A stretch of 64,000 nt of DNA from positions 1-64,000 of the forward strand of contig NZ_ALVY01000220.1 in NCBI RefSeq assembly GCF_000332035.1. The letters are read 5' to 3'. Under the pieces are notes generated by a model. It saw nothing but the letters and a program-made list of their open reading frames with translations, did not search any database and was not told the DNA's origin. This DNA is from Gloeocapsa sp. PCC 73106 (GTDB lineage Bacteria > Cyanobacteriota > Cyanobacteriia > Cyanobacteriales > Gloeocapsaceae). The first letter of the stretch is position 1. Every line of letters starts with the position of its first letter. Shown here one piece after another: positions 24,597 to 34,229 of the stretch. Made by a program: the position numbers and the translations under genes.

Positions 24597-24687
24597 ACCA
24601 CTTATGATAACTTGCTCTCAAAATGTCAGCAAGAGCTACTTGAAGAGATCCTAACCTTTTCTGGAACTAAGCTAATATAATTGTAAT

Positions 24688-24928
24688 AGTTTAGGGATAA
24701 TCGGACAACGAAACCTAGAGGCGATCGCGGCTTTAAGCAAACTCCAAACCTAGCTCTAATCCTGCAAGCACCTATACTATAAAAATTATGTCGCTAACTC
24801 GCCAATATTCTATTCATAGCTTGGATTACCTACTATTCTCTCGAACCTTCTCGGTGCGGCTTCCCGAACCAACAACCCAACTTATTACTGTCTTTGTGCG
24901 ATCGCCTAAGCATTTTACGGAATCCCAA
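24688..24928 (+). repeat. 241-bp direct repeat, right copy
   Basis: Equal-length copy of 23653-23893; the starts are 1035 bp apart. Here only the last part of a HEAT repeat is present, without the rest of the gene. A 52-codon frame (24788-24946, RLPEPTTQLITVFVRS) corresponds to the frame in the left copy. The arrangement points to duplication of the flank when higBA arrived, or to an unequal exchange. Confidence 0.85.
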
Positions 24929-24930
24929 GC

Positions 24931-25119
24931 GAGGGAAATGAGGTAACAGTCATTGTCATCAAACCAGCAAAAACTAGAATATCTCACACCCAAAAAGACA
25001 GAGATATCATAGATGATTTAACAGAAAACCCGATTTAAATTGATGAAATTATTGCCCGCAACGAAATTTATCTGACTCTGAATCCACTACAGAATGCCGA
25101 AAGAGCAGGTGGAATCTGA
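24931..25119 (+). pseudogene. remnant of a VapB-like antitoxin
   Basis: A 63-codon stretch reading EGNEVTVIVIKP, DDLTENPI, an in-frame stop at 25036-25038, then IDEIIARNEIYL. The pattern of a beta-strand-rich start followed by NPIxID and xEIY resembles small cyanobacterial VapB-type antitoxins. The missing start and internal stop show decay. No toxin frame follows. Confidence 0.35.
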
Positions 25120-25177
25120 TACTTTAAAAATTTACCTTCTGATGTTATAGTTAAGAGTTGGTTTATAAAAATCTTCT

Positions 25178-27313
25178 ATGACTGAATCAATTCGCTTCCT
25201 GATGTGCGCACCGGATCACTATGACGTTGACTATGTAATCAACCCATGGATGGAGGGAAATATACATAAGTCGTCGCGTCAAAAAGCGGTAGACCAGTGG
25301 CAAAAACTATACTACATTATCAAAGAACACTCTATAGTAGAGTTAGTAATACCCGAAAAGGGTTGGCCCGATATGGTGTTTACCGCTAACGCAGGGCTAG
25401 TATTGGGAGAAAATGTAGTTTTAAGTCGCTTTTTCCATCCAGAAAGACAGGGAGAAGAACCGTACTTTAAGCAATGGTTCGCAGACAATGGTTTTAATGT
25501 CTACGAATTGCCCAAAGATTTACCCTTTGAAGGCGCAGGAGATGCGCTATTCGATCGCGAGGGACGTTGGTTATGGGCAGGTTACGGTTTTCGTTCTGAA
25601 TTAGATTCCCACCCTTATTTAGCCAAATGGTTAGATACAGAAGTTTTATCCTTACGTTTGACCGATGAGAGATTCTATCACTTAGATACCTGTTTTTGTC
25701 CCCTTAGTGGTGGGTATTTACTGTATTATCCTGGGGCTTTTGACGGTTATTCCAATCGCTTGATTGAAATGCGTATCCCCGCTGAAAAAAGAATAGCGAT
25801 CGCCGAAGCTGACGCGACCAATTTTGCCTGTAACGCGGTTAATATCGAGTCACTGGTGATTATGAATCAAGGGAGTGATGGTTTAAAACAGCGCCTTAAC
25901 TCTTGTGGTTTTGAGGTAATCGAAACACCCCTAACCGAATTTCTTAAAGCAGGGGGTGCAGCTAAATGTCTGACACTGAGAGTCACCGAGCCGATTCTAC
26001 CCGATGTCCACGCCAATATCAACCTGGAAAGCCGTACCGTGCGTCTGGAAGGACACCTACTCGACGCGGGGATTTTGAACCAAGTATTAGATCTCATCGT
26101 AGCTTCTGGAGGTAGTTTCCAAGTTCTCAACTTCAACTTAGGAGAACAACGCGCTAGTACTTCCCAAGCAGAAGTGAAAATTTCAGCGCCATCTCACGAC
26201 TTGATGGAAGACATCATGACGCAGTTGATCGATTTAGGGGCTGTAGCACCACCTCAAGAAGTGTGCGATAGTAACCTGGAACTGGTAACAAAAGCGGGAG
26301 TAAGTCCAGAAGACTTCTACGTGACGACTATTTACCCCACAGAAGTAAGAGTAAACTGTCAGTGGGTAAAAGTGCAAAATCAACGTATGGATGCGGCGAT
26401 CGCCGTCAACGACAGTCCCAGTGGACCAGTAGCCCGTTGTAAACTCCTCAGAGATCTCGAAGTAGGAGATAAGGTAGTAGTAGGGGTAGAAGGAATCAGA
26501 AGCGGACGTAAAAACCTCAGTCGCGAGTCTCAAGCTACCCCCGAATTCAGCTTCATGGGTGCGGGTGTATCGAGTGAGCGTCGGGTGGAATTACTCGTAG
26601 AACAGATCGCCTGGGAAATGCGCCATATTCGCGACCGAGGTGGTAAGGTAGTAGTAACCGCCGGTCCCGTGGTTATTCATACCGGAGGCGCACAACATCT
26701 AGCCAAACTAATTCGAGAAGGTTATGTACAAGTCCTCCTAGGAGGTAACGCGATCGCCGTCCACGACATGGAACAAGCCCTAATGGGAACCTCCCTAGGT
26801 GTTGATATGCAGCGTGGTATACCTGTTCTCGGTGGACATCGTCACCATTTGAAAATAATTAACAAGATTCGCAGTTACGGTAGTATTCCTGAAGCCGTCG
26901 CCCAAGGCCTACTCACCCAAGGCGTCATGTACGAGTGCGTACGCAATCAAGTGCCTTTTTGCCTCGCGGGTTCGATTCGTGACGATGGACCCCTTCCTGA
27001 TACAGAAATGGACCTAATCAAAGCCCAAAGTGAGTATTCCCGACTTCTAGAAGGAGCCGATCTAGTACTCATGCTTTCTAGTATGCTTCATTCTATCGGT
27101 GTCGGTAACATGACTCCCGCAGGAGTAAAAATGGTTTGCGTAGATATTAACCCCGCAGTGGTGACCAAACTGAGCGATCGCGGTTCCATCGAGTCTGTGG
27201 GTATCGTTACCGACGTAGGCTTATTCTTAAGTCTATTGATCCAACAACTGGAAAAATTGACCAGTACCTATAATTTACCTATCTACAACCAAGACAGTAA
27301 TGAGCGTTTCTAG
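25178..27313 (+). CDS. agrE: arginine dihydrolase / ornithine cyclodeaminase (AgrE/ArgZ)
   Basis: A 711-residue bifunctional enzyme. Residues about 1-285 form a beta/alpha-propeller amidinotransferase-fold domain that converts arginine to ornithine, CO2 and ammonia; the catalytic cysteine is Cys264 in [11 protein letters not shown]. Residues about 290-711 are a LOR/SDH-type domain with a nucleotide-binding part that in characterised homologues converts ornithine to proline. The start [17 protein letters not shown] and VFTANAGLV are highly conserved in cyanobacteria. The enzyme mobilises nitrogen from arginine and cyanophycin. The stop lies 14 bp inside hemC, so the genes are coupled. Confidence 0.95.
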   Translation: MTESIRFLMCAPDHYDVDYVINPWMEGNIHKSSRQKAVDQWQKLYYIIKEHSIVELVIPEKGWPDMVFTANAGLVLGENVVLSRFFHPERQGEEPYFKQWFADNGFNVYELPKDLPFEGAGDALFDREGRWLWAGYGFRSELDSHPYLAKWLDTEVLSLRLTDERFYHLDTCFCPLSGGYLLYYPGAFDGYSNRLIEMRIPAEKRIAIAEADATNFACNAVNIESLVIMNQGSDGLKQRLNSCGFEVIETPLTEFLKAGGAAKCLTLRVTEPILPDVHANINLESRTVRLEGHLLDAGILNQVLDLIVASGGSFQVLNFNLGEQRASTSQAEVKISAPSHDLMEDIMTQLIDLGAVAPPQEVCDSNLELVTKAGVSPEDFYVTTIYPTEVRVNCQWVKVQNQRMDAAIAVNDSPSGPVARCKLLRDLEVGDKVVVGVEGIRSGRKNLSRESQATPEFSFMGAGVSSERRVELLVEQIAWEMRHIRDRGGKVVVTAGPVVIHTGGAQHLAKLIREGYVQVLLGGNAIAVHDMEQALMGTSLGVDMQRGIPVLGGHRHHLKIINKIRSYGSIPEAVAQGLLTQGVMYECVRNQVPFCLAGSIRDDGPLPDTEMDLIKAQSEYSRLLEGADLVLMLSSMLHSIGVGNMTPAGVKMVCVDINPAVVTKLSDRGSIESVGIVTDVGLFLSLLIQQLEKLTSTYNLPIYNQDSNERF

Positions 27314-28262
27314 CCCCTCTCGCACTATTCGTATCGGTTCCCGCAAAAGTCAGCTTGCTTTGGTACAGACTCATTGGGTTCAAGCAGAACTACAAAAGCA
27401 CTTTCCTGAAATTACGTTTGAAGTGGAAGCAATCAGTACCCAGGGAGATAAAATCCTCGACGTAGCTTTAGCTAAAATCGGAGACAAAGGACTATTTACC
27501 AAAGAACTAGAAGTAGGAATGCTTAGCAGAGAAACGGATTTGGCGGTCCATTCTCTCAAAGATCTACCTACTAATCTCCCCGAAGGCTTAATGCTAGGCT
27601 GTATCACCACCAGAGTTAATCCCGCTGATGCTTTAGTAGTTAACAGCAAACATCAAGGTCAAAGTTTAGAAACTCTACCCGAAGGGGCGGTAATCGGCAC
27701 TTCTTCCCTGCGTCGCTTAGCCCAATTACGTCATCATTTCCCCCATCTAGCTTTTAAAGATGTGCGGGGTAATGTTAACACCAGACTAGCTAAACTCGAC
27801 GCTGGAGAATATGATGGGATTATATTAGCCGTAGCAGGTTTAGAACGCTTAGGAATGAGCGATCGCATTCATCAAGTCATTCCCCCTGAGATTTCCCTCC
27901 ACGCAGTGGGGCAGGGCGCTTTGGGGATAGAATGTCGAGAGGGAGATACGGAAATTCTCGAAGTAATTAAAGTACTAGAAGATATTCCCACGCGCGATCG
28001 CACTCTCGCTGAAAGAGCATTTCTCAGAGAATTAGAAGGTGGATGTCAAGTACCCATCGGCGTTAATACCAGCATCGAAGGCGAAAATCTCACTCTTATC
28101 GGGATGGTAGCTAGTCTAGATGGTCAAACACTCATTAAAGATCAAATGACAGGTGAAACCGCAGCAGCAGAAAGCCTCGGACAACAATTAGCCCATAAAC
28201 TACGTCAACAAGGTGCAGATGCAATCCTCGCTGAAATTTTCGCCCAAATCCAGCGGCAATAA
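27300..28262 (+). CDS. hemC: porphobilinogen deaminase (hydroxymethylbilane synthase)
   Basis: A 320-residue cytoplasmic enzyme that joins four porphobilinogen molecules into hydroxymethylbilane for heme, chlorophyll and bilin synthesis. Seen are [35 protein letters not shown] and [13 protein letters not shown]. The dipyrromethane cofactor would attach to Cys249 in [11 protein letters not shown]. Length is normal. The ATG overlaps the end of agrE by 14 bp, and the following oxidoreductase begins inside the end of hemC. Confidence 0.96.
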   Translation: MSVSSPSRTIRIGSRKSQLALVQTHWVQAELQKHFPEITFEVEAISTQGDKILDVALAKIGDKGLFTKELEVGMLSRETDLAVHSLKDLPTNLPEGLMLGCITTRVNPADALVVNSKHQGQSLETLPEGAVIGTSSLRRLAQLRHHFPHLAFKDVRGNVNTRLAKLDAGEYDGIILAVAGLERLGMSDRIHQVIPPEISLHAVGQGALGIECREGDTEILEVIKVLEDIPTRDRTLAERAFLRELEGGCQVPIGVNTSIEGENLTLIGMVASLDGQTLIKDQMTGETAAAESLGQQLAHKLRQQGADAILAEIFAQIQRQ

Positions 28263-29361
28263 CTACGATTGGATAGTTATCGGTGCAGGTATCACGGGTG
28301 CTTGTTTAGCTTACGAATTAGTTAAGCAAGGACTAAAAGTGCTCTTACTTGATCGCGAATTAACTCCCCCCAACGCGACGCGCTATAGCTACGGGGGGTT
28401 AGCCTATTGGTACGGTACCACCCCACTAACGCGTCAACTCTGCGCCGAGGGTATTGAGTTGCACCGCAATCTGAGCGATGAATTAGACGCAAATACCGAA
28501 TTTAGAGAGATAGATCTACTCCTGACTATTCCCAAGGGAGAAGTTTATCAGCAAGATTATGATCATTTTGCCATCAAACCAGAACTTTTAGATCTAGATC
28601 AAGCCCTAGTAAAAGAACCTAGGTTAAATCCAGAGGCGATCGCCGGTGTGCTTCGATTCCCCCACGGTCAAATTAATCCCTTAGCTACTACCCAAGCTTA
28701 TCAGCGCGCCTTTTCTCGTTTGGGTGGAGAGTTCAAAATTGAAGGAGTTTCGCAATTAAAACGCCTAGGTAACTCCATAGATGGGGTGGTAACTAGCCAG
28801 AATTACTACTCGGCTGCTAATACCGTCGTTTGTGCAGGGGGTTTCAGTGTCGCTCTACTACAACGGTCGGGAATTCCCTACCCAGTTAATTTTACTCACT
28901 CTCAAGTAATCGTCACTCCTCCGGTAGATATCCGGTTACAGAGTCTGATTATGCCCGCTAGTCTCCAAAGATTCCAGTTAGAAAAAGATCAAAACCTAGA
29001 TCCTCTTCTAGATGTGGGGGCTATTTCCTTTCCCGATGGTCATTTTCTTCTGGGTCAAATTAGTGCAATTAACTCCGATCCTGAGGCGATTCTTGATAGT
29101 ATTGAGGGTGAAACTCGTATTAGAGAGGGAATTAGAGCGATACTCCCTTCTCTAGCGGACTTACCCGGTACCCTATATAACTGTTTAGTCGCTTTTGCTG
29201 ATCCCAATCAACCCCTGGTAGGACCTCTCGAGGATTATCCGGGACTACATCTATTTACTGGTTTTACCTTTACCTTAGTTTTGGCTCCACCTCTAGCCAG
29301 ACATTTCGCTTTAAGAGCGATCGGTAACATTGAACCCATATGGGAACTTATGAACGCCTAA
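28219..29361 (+). CDS. FAD-dependent amino-acid oxidase-type oxidoreductase (DAO fold)
   Basis: A 380-residue flavoprotein. The FAD Rossmann motif [15 protein letters not shown] lies near residues 20-35, followed by LLLDRE for the ribose, and the C-terminal [19 protein letters not shown] is the second FAD-binding block of the DadA/glycine-oxidase group. The substrate is not evident. The ATG at 28219 makes it overlap hemC by 44 bp; no start codon exists between there and the FAD motif. Its place after agrE, which yields ornithine and proline, makes an amine or imino-acid substrate attractive, but this is only inference. Confidence 0.8.
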   Translation: MQSSLKFSPKSSGNNYDWIVIGAGITGACLAYELVKQGLKVLLLDRELTPPNATRYSYGGLAYWYGTTPLTRQLCAEGIELHRNLSDELDANTEFREIDLLLTIPKGEVYQQDYDHFAIKPELLDLDQALVKEPRLNPEAIAGVLRFPHGQINPLATTQAYQRAFSRLGGEFKIEGVSQLKRLGNSIDGVVTSQNYYSAANTVVCAGGFSVALLQRSGIPYPVNFTHSQVIVTPPVDIRLQSLIMPASLQRFQLEKDQNLDPLLDVGAISFPDGHFLLGQISAINSDPEAILDSIEGETRIREGIRAILPSLADLPGTLYNCLVAFADPNQPLVGPLEDYPGLHLFTGFTFTLVLAPPLARHFALRAIGNIEPIWELMNA

Positions 29362-29460
29362 AACTCCAAATGATGCTCTCAAAGAGTGAGCTTAAAAGGA
29401 TTAGAAAGATAGAGAAAAAGAAGGGCAAAACCCTTGACAAATTCCTGCTGATATTCTAGA

Positions 29461-29559
29461 CATAAAAGTACGCAAAAGAGCGATATAACAAAGGCGAAAG
29501 AAATTTGGAAAAGGTACAAAAATGAAGCTGAAAGATATGCACGAAACCTTGGATGGTGA
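29461..29559 (+). pseudogene. 3' remnant of a RelE/HigB (Gp49-like) toxin gene
   Basis: Thirty-two codons read HKSTQKSDITKAKEIWKRYK, then NEAERYARNLGW and a stop. This is the typical C-terminus of phage-derived Gp49/HI1419-type toxins (DKSTQxxDIxxAxxLW). A stop codon lies just upstream, and the catalytic N-terminus is absent. The remnant overlaps the start of the following antitoxin by 38 bp, as in intact operons. Confidence 0.65.
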
Positions 29560-29812
29560 TTTACAAGATCCAGAGTATGTGGCTCTTTACTTAAATGATG
29601 CTCTCCATGAAGGATCATCAGAAGAGTTTCTTCTCGCTCTGAGAAACACTATTCAGATCACTCAAGGAATGAGCCAGATAGCTACTGAAACGGCTCTAGA
29701 AAGGGAAAGTCTCTATAAGACACTTTCGGAGTCTGGAAATCTTCGCTTTTCCACAGTTTATAAGGTAGTCTCATCTCTCGGATTTCAAATCTCAATTGAG
29801 CCCATCAGCTAA
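29522..29812 (+). CDS. HI1420-type (HigA2-like) antitoxin, partner toxin truncated
   Basis: A 96-residue addiction-module antidote protein. The start LDGDLQDPEYVALYLNDAL and the helix-turn-helix IATETALERESLYKTLSESG followed by LRFSTVYKVVSSLGF match the HI1420 family. It would repress the operon and neutralise the Gp49-type toxin, of which only the tail remains just upstream. The gene is intact and may act as an orphan repressor or anti-toxin against a related toxin elsewhere. Four bases separate it from the next gene. Confidence 0.85.
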   Translation: MKLKDMHETLDGDLQDPEYVALYLNDALHEGSSEEFLLALRNTIQITQGMSQIATETALERESLYKTLSESGNLRFSTVYKVVSSLGFQISIEPIS

Positions 29813-29816
29813 GATA

Positions 29817-30008
29817 ATGTCAGATGTTTTAAAGCCAGATTTGCTTAAAGAATGGTTAGACAAAATTGAAATAGCTAACCACCACAATATTTTCTGTCAC
29901 TGTCGCGCTTGTGGATGGGAGTGGATTGATTCTAATCTTGAAGCTATTTGTAAATGTGGTAGTTCTGATTTAGAAACGATCGCTTGTTGGCAATTTCCTG
30001 ATGATTAA
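29817..30008 (+). CDS. small zinc-ribbon-like protein, 63 aa
   Basis: A 63-residue protein with cysteines in FCHCRACGWEW and ICKCGSSDLE, which could form a four-cysteine zinc ribbon. The ATG at 29817 begins four bases after the antitoxin stop, which suggests co-transcription. I do not recognise a family. It could be an accessory of the degraded toxin-antitoxin locus or an unrelated small protein; no function is proposed. Confidence 0.55.
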   Translation: MSDVLKPDLLKEWLDKIEIANHHNIFCHCRACGWEWIDSNLEAICKCGSSDLETIACWQFPDD

Positions 30009-30127
30009 TTTAGTGGTAACACATCTTCTGCAGGTTCCTTCAGAAACTCACAGGAACTTGATACTTCCAGAGGAATAAGAGCTATTTTTACTTCTCGGTT
30101 AAGTGCGTGAGCAATTAGTATGATCCA
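30005..30127 (-). other. possible fragment of a minus-strand gene in the gap before rsmB
   Basis: The 246-bp gap between the zinc-ribbon gene and rsmB contains, on the minus strand, an open stretch ending LIPLEVSSSCEFLKEPAEDV and LPLN with a stop at 30005. It has a protein-like composition but no start and no recognisable family. The remainder of the gap is AT-rich. Confidence 0.25.
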
Positions 30128-30254
30128 TATCTTAATGACGGTGCTGAGTAGATTTCGCGCAAATGCTTATCCACGCTCAACAGGTGATATCAATTTTAAA
30201 ATTTACCATCGCCAGTATCTTATTATATAATGGACGGCCCTTCGCCAATAAATT

Positions 30255-31610
30255 GTGAAAGAACAACCAGATTATCAAATACGGGAATTGGCTTTTTTAG
30301 CTTTGCGTCAAATTTATCATAGGGGTGCTTATAGTGATATAGCCTTAGAAAGAGTCTTAAACTCCCGAGATTTGAGTCCTAAAGCCAAAAATCTCGTCTG
30401 TGAATTGGTTTATGGAGTGGTGCGACGTCAGAGGTATCTAGACGCTCTAATCGACCAATTGGGTCAAAAAAAAGCTCAGCAACAACCCCCAGATTTGAGA
30501 ATTATTCTGCATTTGGGTTTATACCAACTCTGTTATTTAGAAAAGATAATAGGAGCGATCGCCGTTAGTAGCAGCGTAGAATTAGCGAAAAAATTCGGCT
30601 TAACTGGGTTATCTGGAGTAGTCAATGGGTTACTCAGAAGCTATCAACGCTCCCATAATCCCTTGGTTTTACCCGATGATCCCGTCCAACGTTTGGGAAT
30701 TTTACATAGCTTTCCTGATTGGATAGTGGCTAATTGGCTCGATGTTTTGGGTTTGGAGGAAACAACCCAACTGTGTCAATGGTTCAATCAGTCTCCTAGC
30801 TTAGATCTGCGCGTGAATATTCTTAAAACTTCTGTTGATAAAATGGCTACAATTTTAATCGAACAGGGTTTAGCAGTAACTAAATTAGAAACCGTACCCC
30901 AAGGATTGAGAATCAATGGTCCTCGAGGCTCTATTCAACAGCTTCCAGGTTATGATCAGGGTTGGTGGGTAGTCCAAGATAGTAGCGCTCAATTGGTAAC
31001 CCATCTGTTAGATCCTCAACCGGGGGAAAAGATTATCGACGCTTGCGCTGCTCCAGGTGGTAAAACTACTCATATTGCTGAGTTAATGGGGGATGTAGGG
31101 GAAGTTTGGGCTATCGATCGCTCCTTCAAACGTCTCAAAAAAGTACAAGAAAACCTTGATCGTCTGCAATTAAACTCGATTTCTCTGCACCATTTAGATA
31201 GTAGCACCTCAGAACTACCCCAAGAGTGCGATCGCGTGTTAGTGGATGCTCCCTGTTCTGGCAATGGTACACTACATAAGCGTCCTGATTTGCGTTGGCG
31301 ACAAACCCCCGAAGAAATTCCCAATTTAGTAGCTTTACAGCGGCAAATACTTAATCAAGCCGCTACCTGGGTCAAACCTGGAGGTAAACTAGTTTACGCT
31401 ACCTGTACTCTTAATCCACCGGAAAATGAAGATATCATTCAATCTTTTTTAGCTAATCATTCCCAGTGGTCTATTTTACCTCCTAGCCCGGATTCTTTTT
31501 TAAGTCTTTTTGTCACTCCCGAGGGTTGGATCAAAATTTGGCCACATCGCCAGCAAATGGACGGTTTTTTTATGGTGAGATTGGAAAAATGCTATCATAG
31601 CAGTGTTTAG
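30255..31610 (+). CDS. rsmB: 16S rRNA (cytosine-967 C5)-methyltransferase
   Basis: A 451-residue RNA methyltransferase that modifies C967 of 16S rRNA. Residues about 1-140 are a NusB-like RNA-binding domain (NLVCELVYGVVRRQRYLD). The SAM-binding motif DACAAPGGKT is near 261, motif IV with a catalytic cysteine DAPCSGNGTL near 330, and motif VI ATCTLNPPENE near 382. It starts at a GTG at 30255; no ATG is near. The stop is followed closely by the DUF3153 gene, so the two probably form an operon. Confidence 0.95.
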   Translation: MKEQPDYQIRELAFLALRQIYHRGAYSDIALERVLNSRDLSPKAKNLVCELVYGVVRRQRYLDALIDQLGQKKAQQQPPDLRIILHLGLYQLCYLEKIIGAIAVSSSVELAKKFGLTGLSGVVNGLLRSYQRSHNPLVLPDDPVQRLGILHSFPDWIVANWLDVLGLEETTQLCQWFNQSPSLDLRVNILKTSVDKMATILIEQGLAVTKLETVPQGLRINGPRGSIQQLPGYDQGWWVVQDSSAQLVTHLLDPQPGEKIIDACAAPGGKTTHIAELMGDVGEVWAIDRSFKRLKKVQENLDRLQLNSISLHHLDSSTSELPQECDRVLVDAPCSGNGTLHKRPDLRWRQTPEEIPNLVALQRQILNQAATWVKPGGKLVYATCTLNPPENEDIIQSFLANHSQWSILPPSPDSFLSLFVTPEGWIKIWPHRQQMDGFFMVRLEKCYHSSV

Positions 31611-31626
31611 GCGGATAAAATCAAGA

Positions 31627-32367
31627 ATGAGACAAAAAGCGGGACTAGTTTTAGCGTTTGTTCTGTTATTTTTTCTGAACGGCTGCGTAGACTACGATAT
31701 AGGGATTAATTTTGACAGTCAGCATCGGGGTACTATCGTTCAAAAGATCGGTTTAACTCAACAATTAACTAGTTTAAGTCAATCAGATGCTGATCAGTTA
31801 CTCGAGAGCATTAATACTAAAGTCAAACAACTCAAGGGGAAGACAAAAAAAATATCTTCCCGAGAAATCGTCGTGACTATTCCCTTTAGTAATGGTAGGG
31901 AATTAGTGAATAAATTTAACCTATTTTTTACGCCACAATTGGAAGATTCAGGTTTAGATGCGGTGGATTTATTACAGCTAAATCCTGATATTTACTTAAC
32001 CGAAAATAATTTCTTACTTTTACAAAGAGAGAGACTAAAATTAATTGTGGACTTAACGTCTTTGGGCGTCTTTTCTCAAGAAGGCAATTTAATCGTTACT
32101 TCCGGTTCCCTAGTTAATTTAGACTTGAGTCTCAAGACTCCTTTTGCAGCAAAAAATATCAGTAATGATACCAATTTAGAGCCAGAAATTGGAGAACAAA
32201 GACAACTGATTTGGCGTTTAAAACCAGGTCAAGTTAATGAAATAGAGGTTATTTTTTGGCTACCTAGTACTTTGGGAATCGGTACGGTAATCATTGTTTT
32301 GATGAGCTTAATCGGCTTTTTTGTTAAGTATAAACGTTTACCTTGGGTAGGAGCATCCGCAACCTAA
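31627..32367 (+). CDS. DUF3153 family lipoprotein-like membrane protein
   Basis: About 246 residues. A signal sequence (AGLVLAFVLLFFLNGC) ends in a cysteine that fits a lipobox, followed by CVDYDIGINFDSQHRG typical of the cyanobacterial DUF3153 family. A C-terminal membrane helix (LGIGTVIIVLMSLIGFFVKY) is followed by a basic end. It is therefore expected on the outer face of a cytoplasmic or thylakoid membrane. A GTG at 31603 would extend the start by eight residues and overlap rsmB; the ATG at 31627 is taken. Function unknown. Confidence 0.75.
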   Translation: MRQKAGLVLAFVLLFFLNGCVDYDIGINFDSQHRGTIVQKIGLTQQLTSLSQSDADQLLESINTKVKQLKGKTKKISSREIVVTIPFSNGRELVNKFNLFFTPQLEDSGLDAVDLLQLNPDIYLTENNFLLLQRERLKLIVDLTSLGVFSQEGNLIVTSGSLVNLDLSLKTPFAAKNISNDTNLEPEIGEQRQLIWRLKPGQVNEIEVIFWLPSTLGIGTVIIVLMSLIGFFVKYKRLPWVGASAT

Positions 32368-32378
32368 TTGAAATTATT

Positions 32379-33833
32379 ATGACGATTAAACGTGCTTTGT
32401 TAATTGGTTTAACTATCTTAGTAGTAATTAGGCTACTTATGTCCTTAGTTGGTAGCTTTAATCTACCCCAAGTCCAAAGTCGTCTGGAATTGTATCAAAG
32501 CGAAATTATTCTTCAAGCTTCCGCTTATAAAACCGATGATGAGGGTCTTCTGAAAACTCGTGATTCTCTACTAGGGAAAGATATTTACGCGAAAGTAGAA
32601 AAGCAGTACAAAAAAGCGCTGCAAGAAACCCAAGATAACTATAAGTTAATATCACAATCAACAGTAACTGTCAACGAATCCCTGGGTAAACTGGATGATC
32701 TAGCCGATGAAATTAAACTGAAAGTAGGCATACTGCAAGCAAAACAGGGAGAAATAGATAAAGCAGTAGCAACTTGGAAAGATTTGAGCTTGAATAGTCG
32801 TAAAGCTGAAACGGCGCAAATTTTAACAGATTTATGGCAAAATGAAGCGAAATTGGCGCCAGAAACTGAAACCACACTCAGAGATAATTTATCAAATTGG
32901 TTCGAGTATACAGCTTTAGAGCAATTTTATCAGCCTTCAAATAATCAAGCCCAATTAGCGCAGCTACAAGCAGAAGAACAAGGGATGGCTTCAAAAGGGG
33001 TTCTTAAACTCTTTTTAATCGCAGCTACTCCATTTATAGGCGTAATCGTGGGTATTGTTTTACTGGTCGTGCTTTTGATTGAGTGGTGGAAAAAAGGAAA
33101 ACAAGCCCTATTAAGTCCTGATAGTGGTTATCGCTGGGAGGTACCCTGGGATGGGGAGATTATTTGGCAAGTATTAATTGTGGGTTTTTTCTTCGCTAGT
33201 CAATATGTACTCCCGCTGCTGTTTAGCTTGTCTGGACTAGATCCTAGCGGTTTAGATATCAGAGGTAAAGCGCTCTATGTACTAGTTTCCTACGTAACTA
33301 TGGCTGGTGTGGGACTATTGGTATTATATCTTTCGATTCGCTCTTTTCGTCCTTTTCCCGAGCATTGGTTTCCCTTTCAATGGGGAGGGAATTGGATAAT
33401 CTGGGGTTTTGGGGGTTATCTAGTAGCTTTTCCCTTGGTTTTATTGGTTTCTCTGCTCAATCAACAGTTATGGCAAGGACAAGGAGGGAGTAACCCTTTG
33501 ATCTTACTCGCTCTTGAGTCTAAAGATACCCTAGCTTTGTTAATCTTTTTTGTGACTGCTGCGATCGCCGCTCCCTTATTTGAGGAAATTATCTTTCGGG
33601 GCTTTTTATTGGCTTCTTTGACACGTTATTTCAGTACTTGGGGTGCTATTGTCCTCAGCAGTCTGGTCTTCTCTATTGCTCATCTGAGTCTATCAGAGGT
33701 TCTACCCTTGACGGTACTGGGTATGATTTTGGGCTTTGTCTATAGTCGTTCCCGGAATCTGTTAGCGCCGATTTTACTCCATAGTCTTTGGAATAGTGGG
33801 ACTTTAATGAGTTTATTTGTACTAGGAAGTTAA
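32379..33833 (+). CDS. CPBP-family intramembrane protease, 484 aa
   Basis: Membrane protein with one N-terminal helix, a soluble helical stretch (about 30-205) and about seven C-terminal helices. The CPBP motifs are complete: LFEEIIFRGFLL, FSIAHLSL and LLHSLWNS. The soluble part has a TPR-like pattern (LQAKQGEIDKAVATWKDL). This is a widespread cyanobacterial architecture, distinct from the 814-residue paralogue at 20273-22717. The ATG at 32379 is chosen over an upstream GTG/ATG-like frame that overlaps the DUF3153 gene. The DUF1824 gene starts directly after its stop. Confidence 0.85.
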   Translation: MTIKRALLIGLTILVVIRLLMSLVGSFNLPQVQSRLELYQSEIILQASAYKTDDEGLLKTRDSLLGKDIYAKVEKQYKKALQETQDNYKLISQSTVTVNESLGKLDDLADEIKLKVGILQAKQGEIDKAVATWKDLSLNSRKAETAQILTDLWQNEAKLAPETETTLRDNLSNWFEYTALEQFYQPSNNQAQLAQLQAEEQGMASKGVLKLFLIAATPFIGVIVGIVLLVVLLIEWWKKGKQALLSPDSGYRWEVPWDGEIIWQVLIVGFFFASQYVLPLLFSLSGLDPSGLDIRGKALYVLVSYVTMAGVGLLVLYLSIRSFRPFPEHWFPFQWGGNWIIWGFGGYLVAFPLVLLVSLLNQQLWQGQGGSNPLILLALESKDTLALLIFFVTAAIAAPLFEEIIFRGFLLASLTRYFSTWGAIVLSSLVFSIAHLSLSEVLPLTVLGMILGFVYSRSRNLLAPILLHSLWNSGTLMSLFVLGS

Positions 33834-34229
33834 ATGGAAGTTAACCAAGCTGTAGAGATTTTAAAACAATATAGCTGTACCAAGAGTCAAATTCCCGATT
33901 CTCCTGCCGCAAAACAGCAGTTAAAAGCAGCGATTCTGGTGATCAGTGCTGTATCTGACTTTGAAAATTTGGGTATTTGCGCCGATAATCCCAGTGAAGG
34001 ATTTTCTAGTCTGGCTAGTTATTTACAAGCTTTGGGCTACGATTATACCTTGCCTTCGGTAACTTTAGAAGCCGATCGCTCTGTATACATCAAATTTAAT
34101 ACTCAGAAACAAAATTATTATCTAGATGTATACGAAGGCGATTATCGGGGGGTGTTAATTGCTTATCAGGGGGAGGATCCCGAAGTTATGGGAACCTATG
34201 GTTATTTCCCCCTAAATTTATTTGATTGA
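33834..34229 (+). CDS. DUF1824-like cyanobacterial protein
   Basis: A 131-residue soluble protein that starts on the base after the CPBP stop, so it is probably translated from the same mRNA. The order of an N-terminal helical half ([25 protein letters not shown]) and a beta-rich half ([31 protein letters not shown]) resembles the DUF1824 family, known from cyanobacteria and without assigned function. Its end overlaps the convergent aminotransferase by 12 bp. Confidence 0.6.
   Translation: MEVNQAVEILKQYSCTKSQIPDSPAAKQQLKAAILVISAVSDFENLGICADNPSEGFSSLASYLQALGYDYTLPSVTLEADRSVYIKFNTQKQNYYLDVYEGDYRGVLIAYQGEDPEVMGTYGYFPLNLFD

Larger units (their letters stand above)
24597..25177. other. 581-bp stretch without an intact gene
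   Basis: It holds the right 241-bp repeat (24688-24928), the antitoxin-like remnant (24931-25119) and about 90 bp of unique AT-rich sequence upstream of higB, where the higBA promoter should lie. The final 58 bp before agrE are AT-rich and probably carry its promoter. Confidence 0.6.

Noticed and set aside
29370-29459. 29-codon frame before the toxin remnant (MMLSKSELKRIRKIEKKKGK)
   Set aside because: It has a lysine-rich composition that AT-rich DNA often gives, no clear ribosome site and no recognised family.
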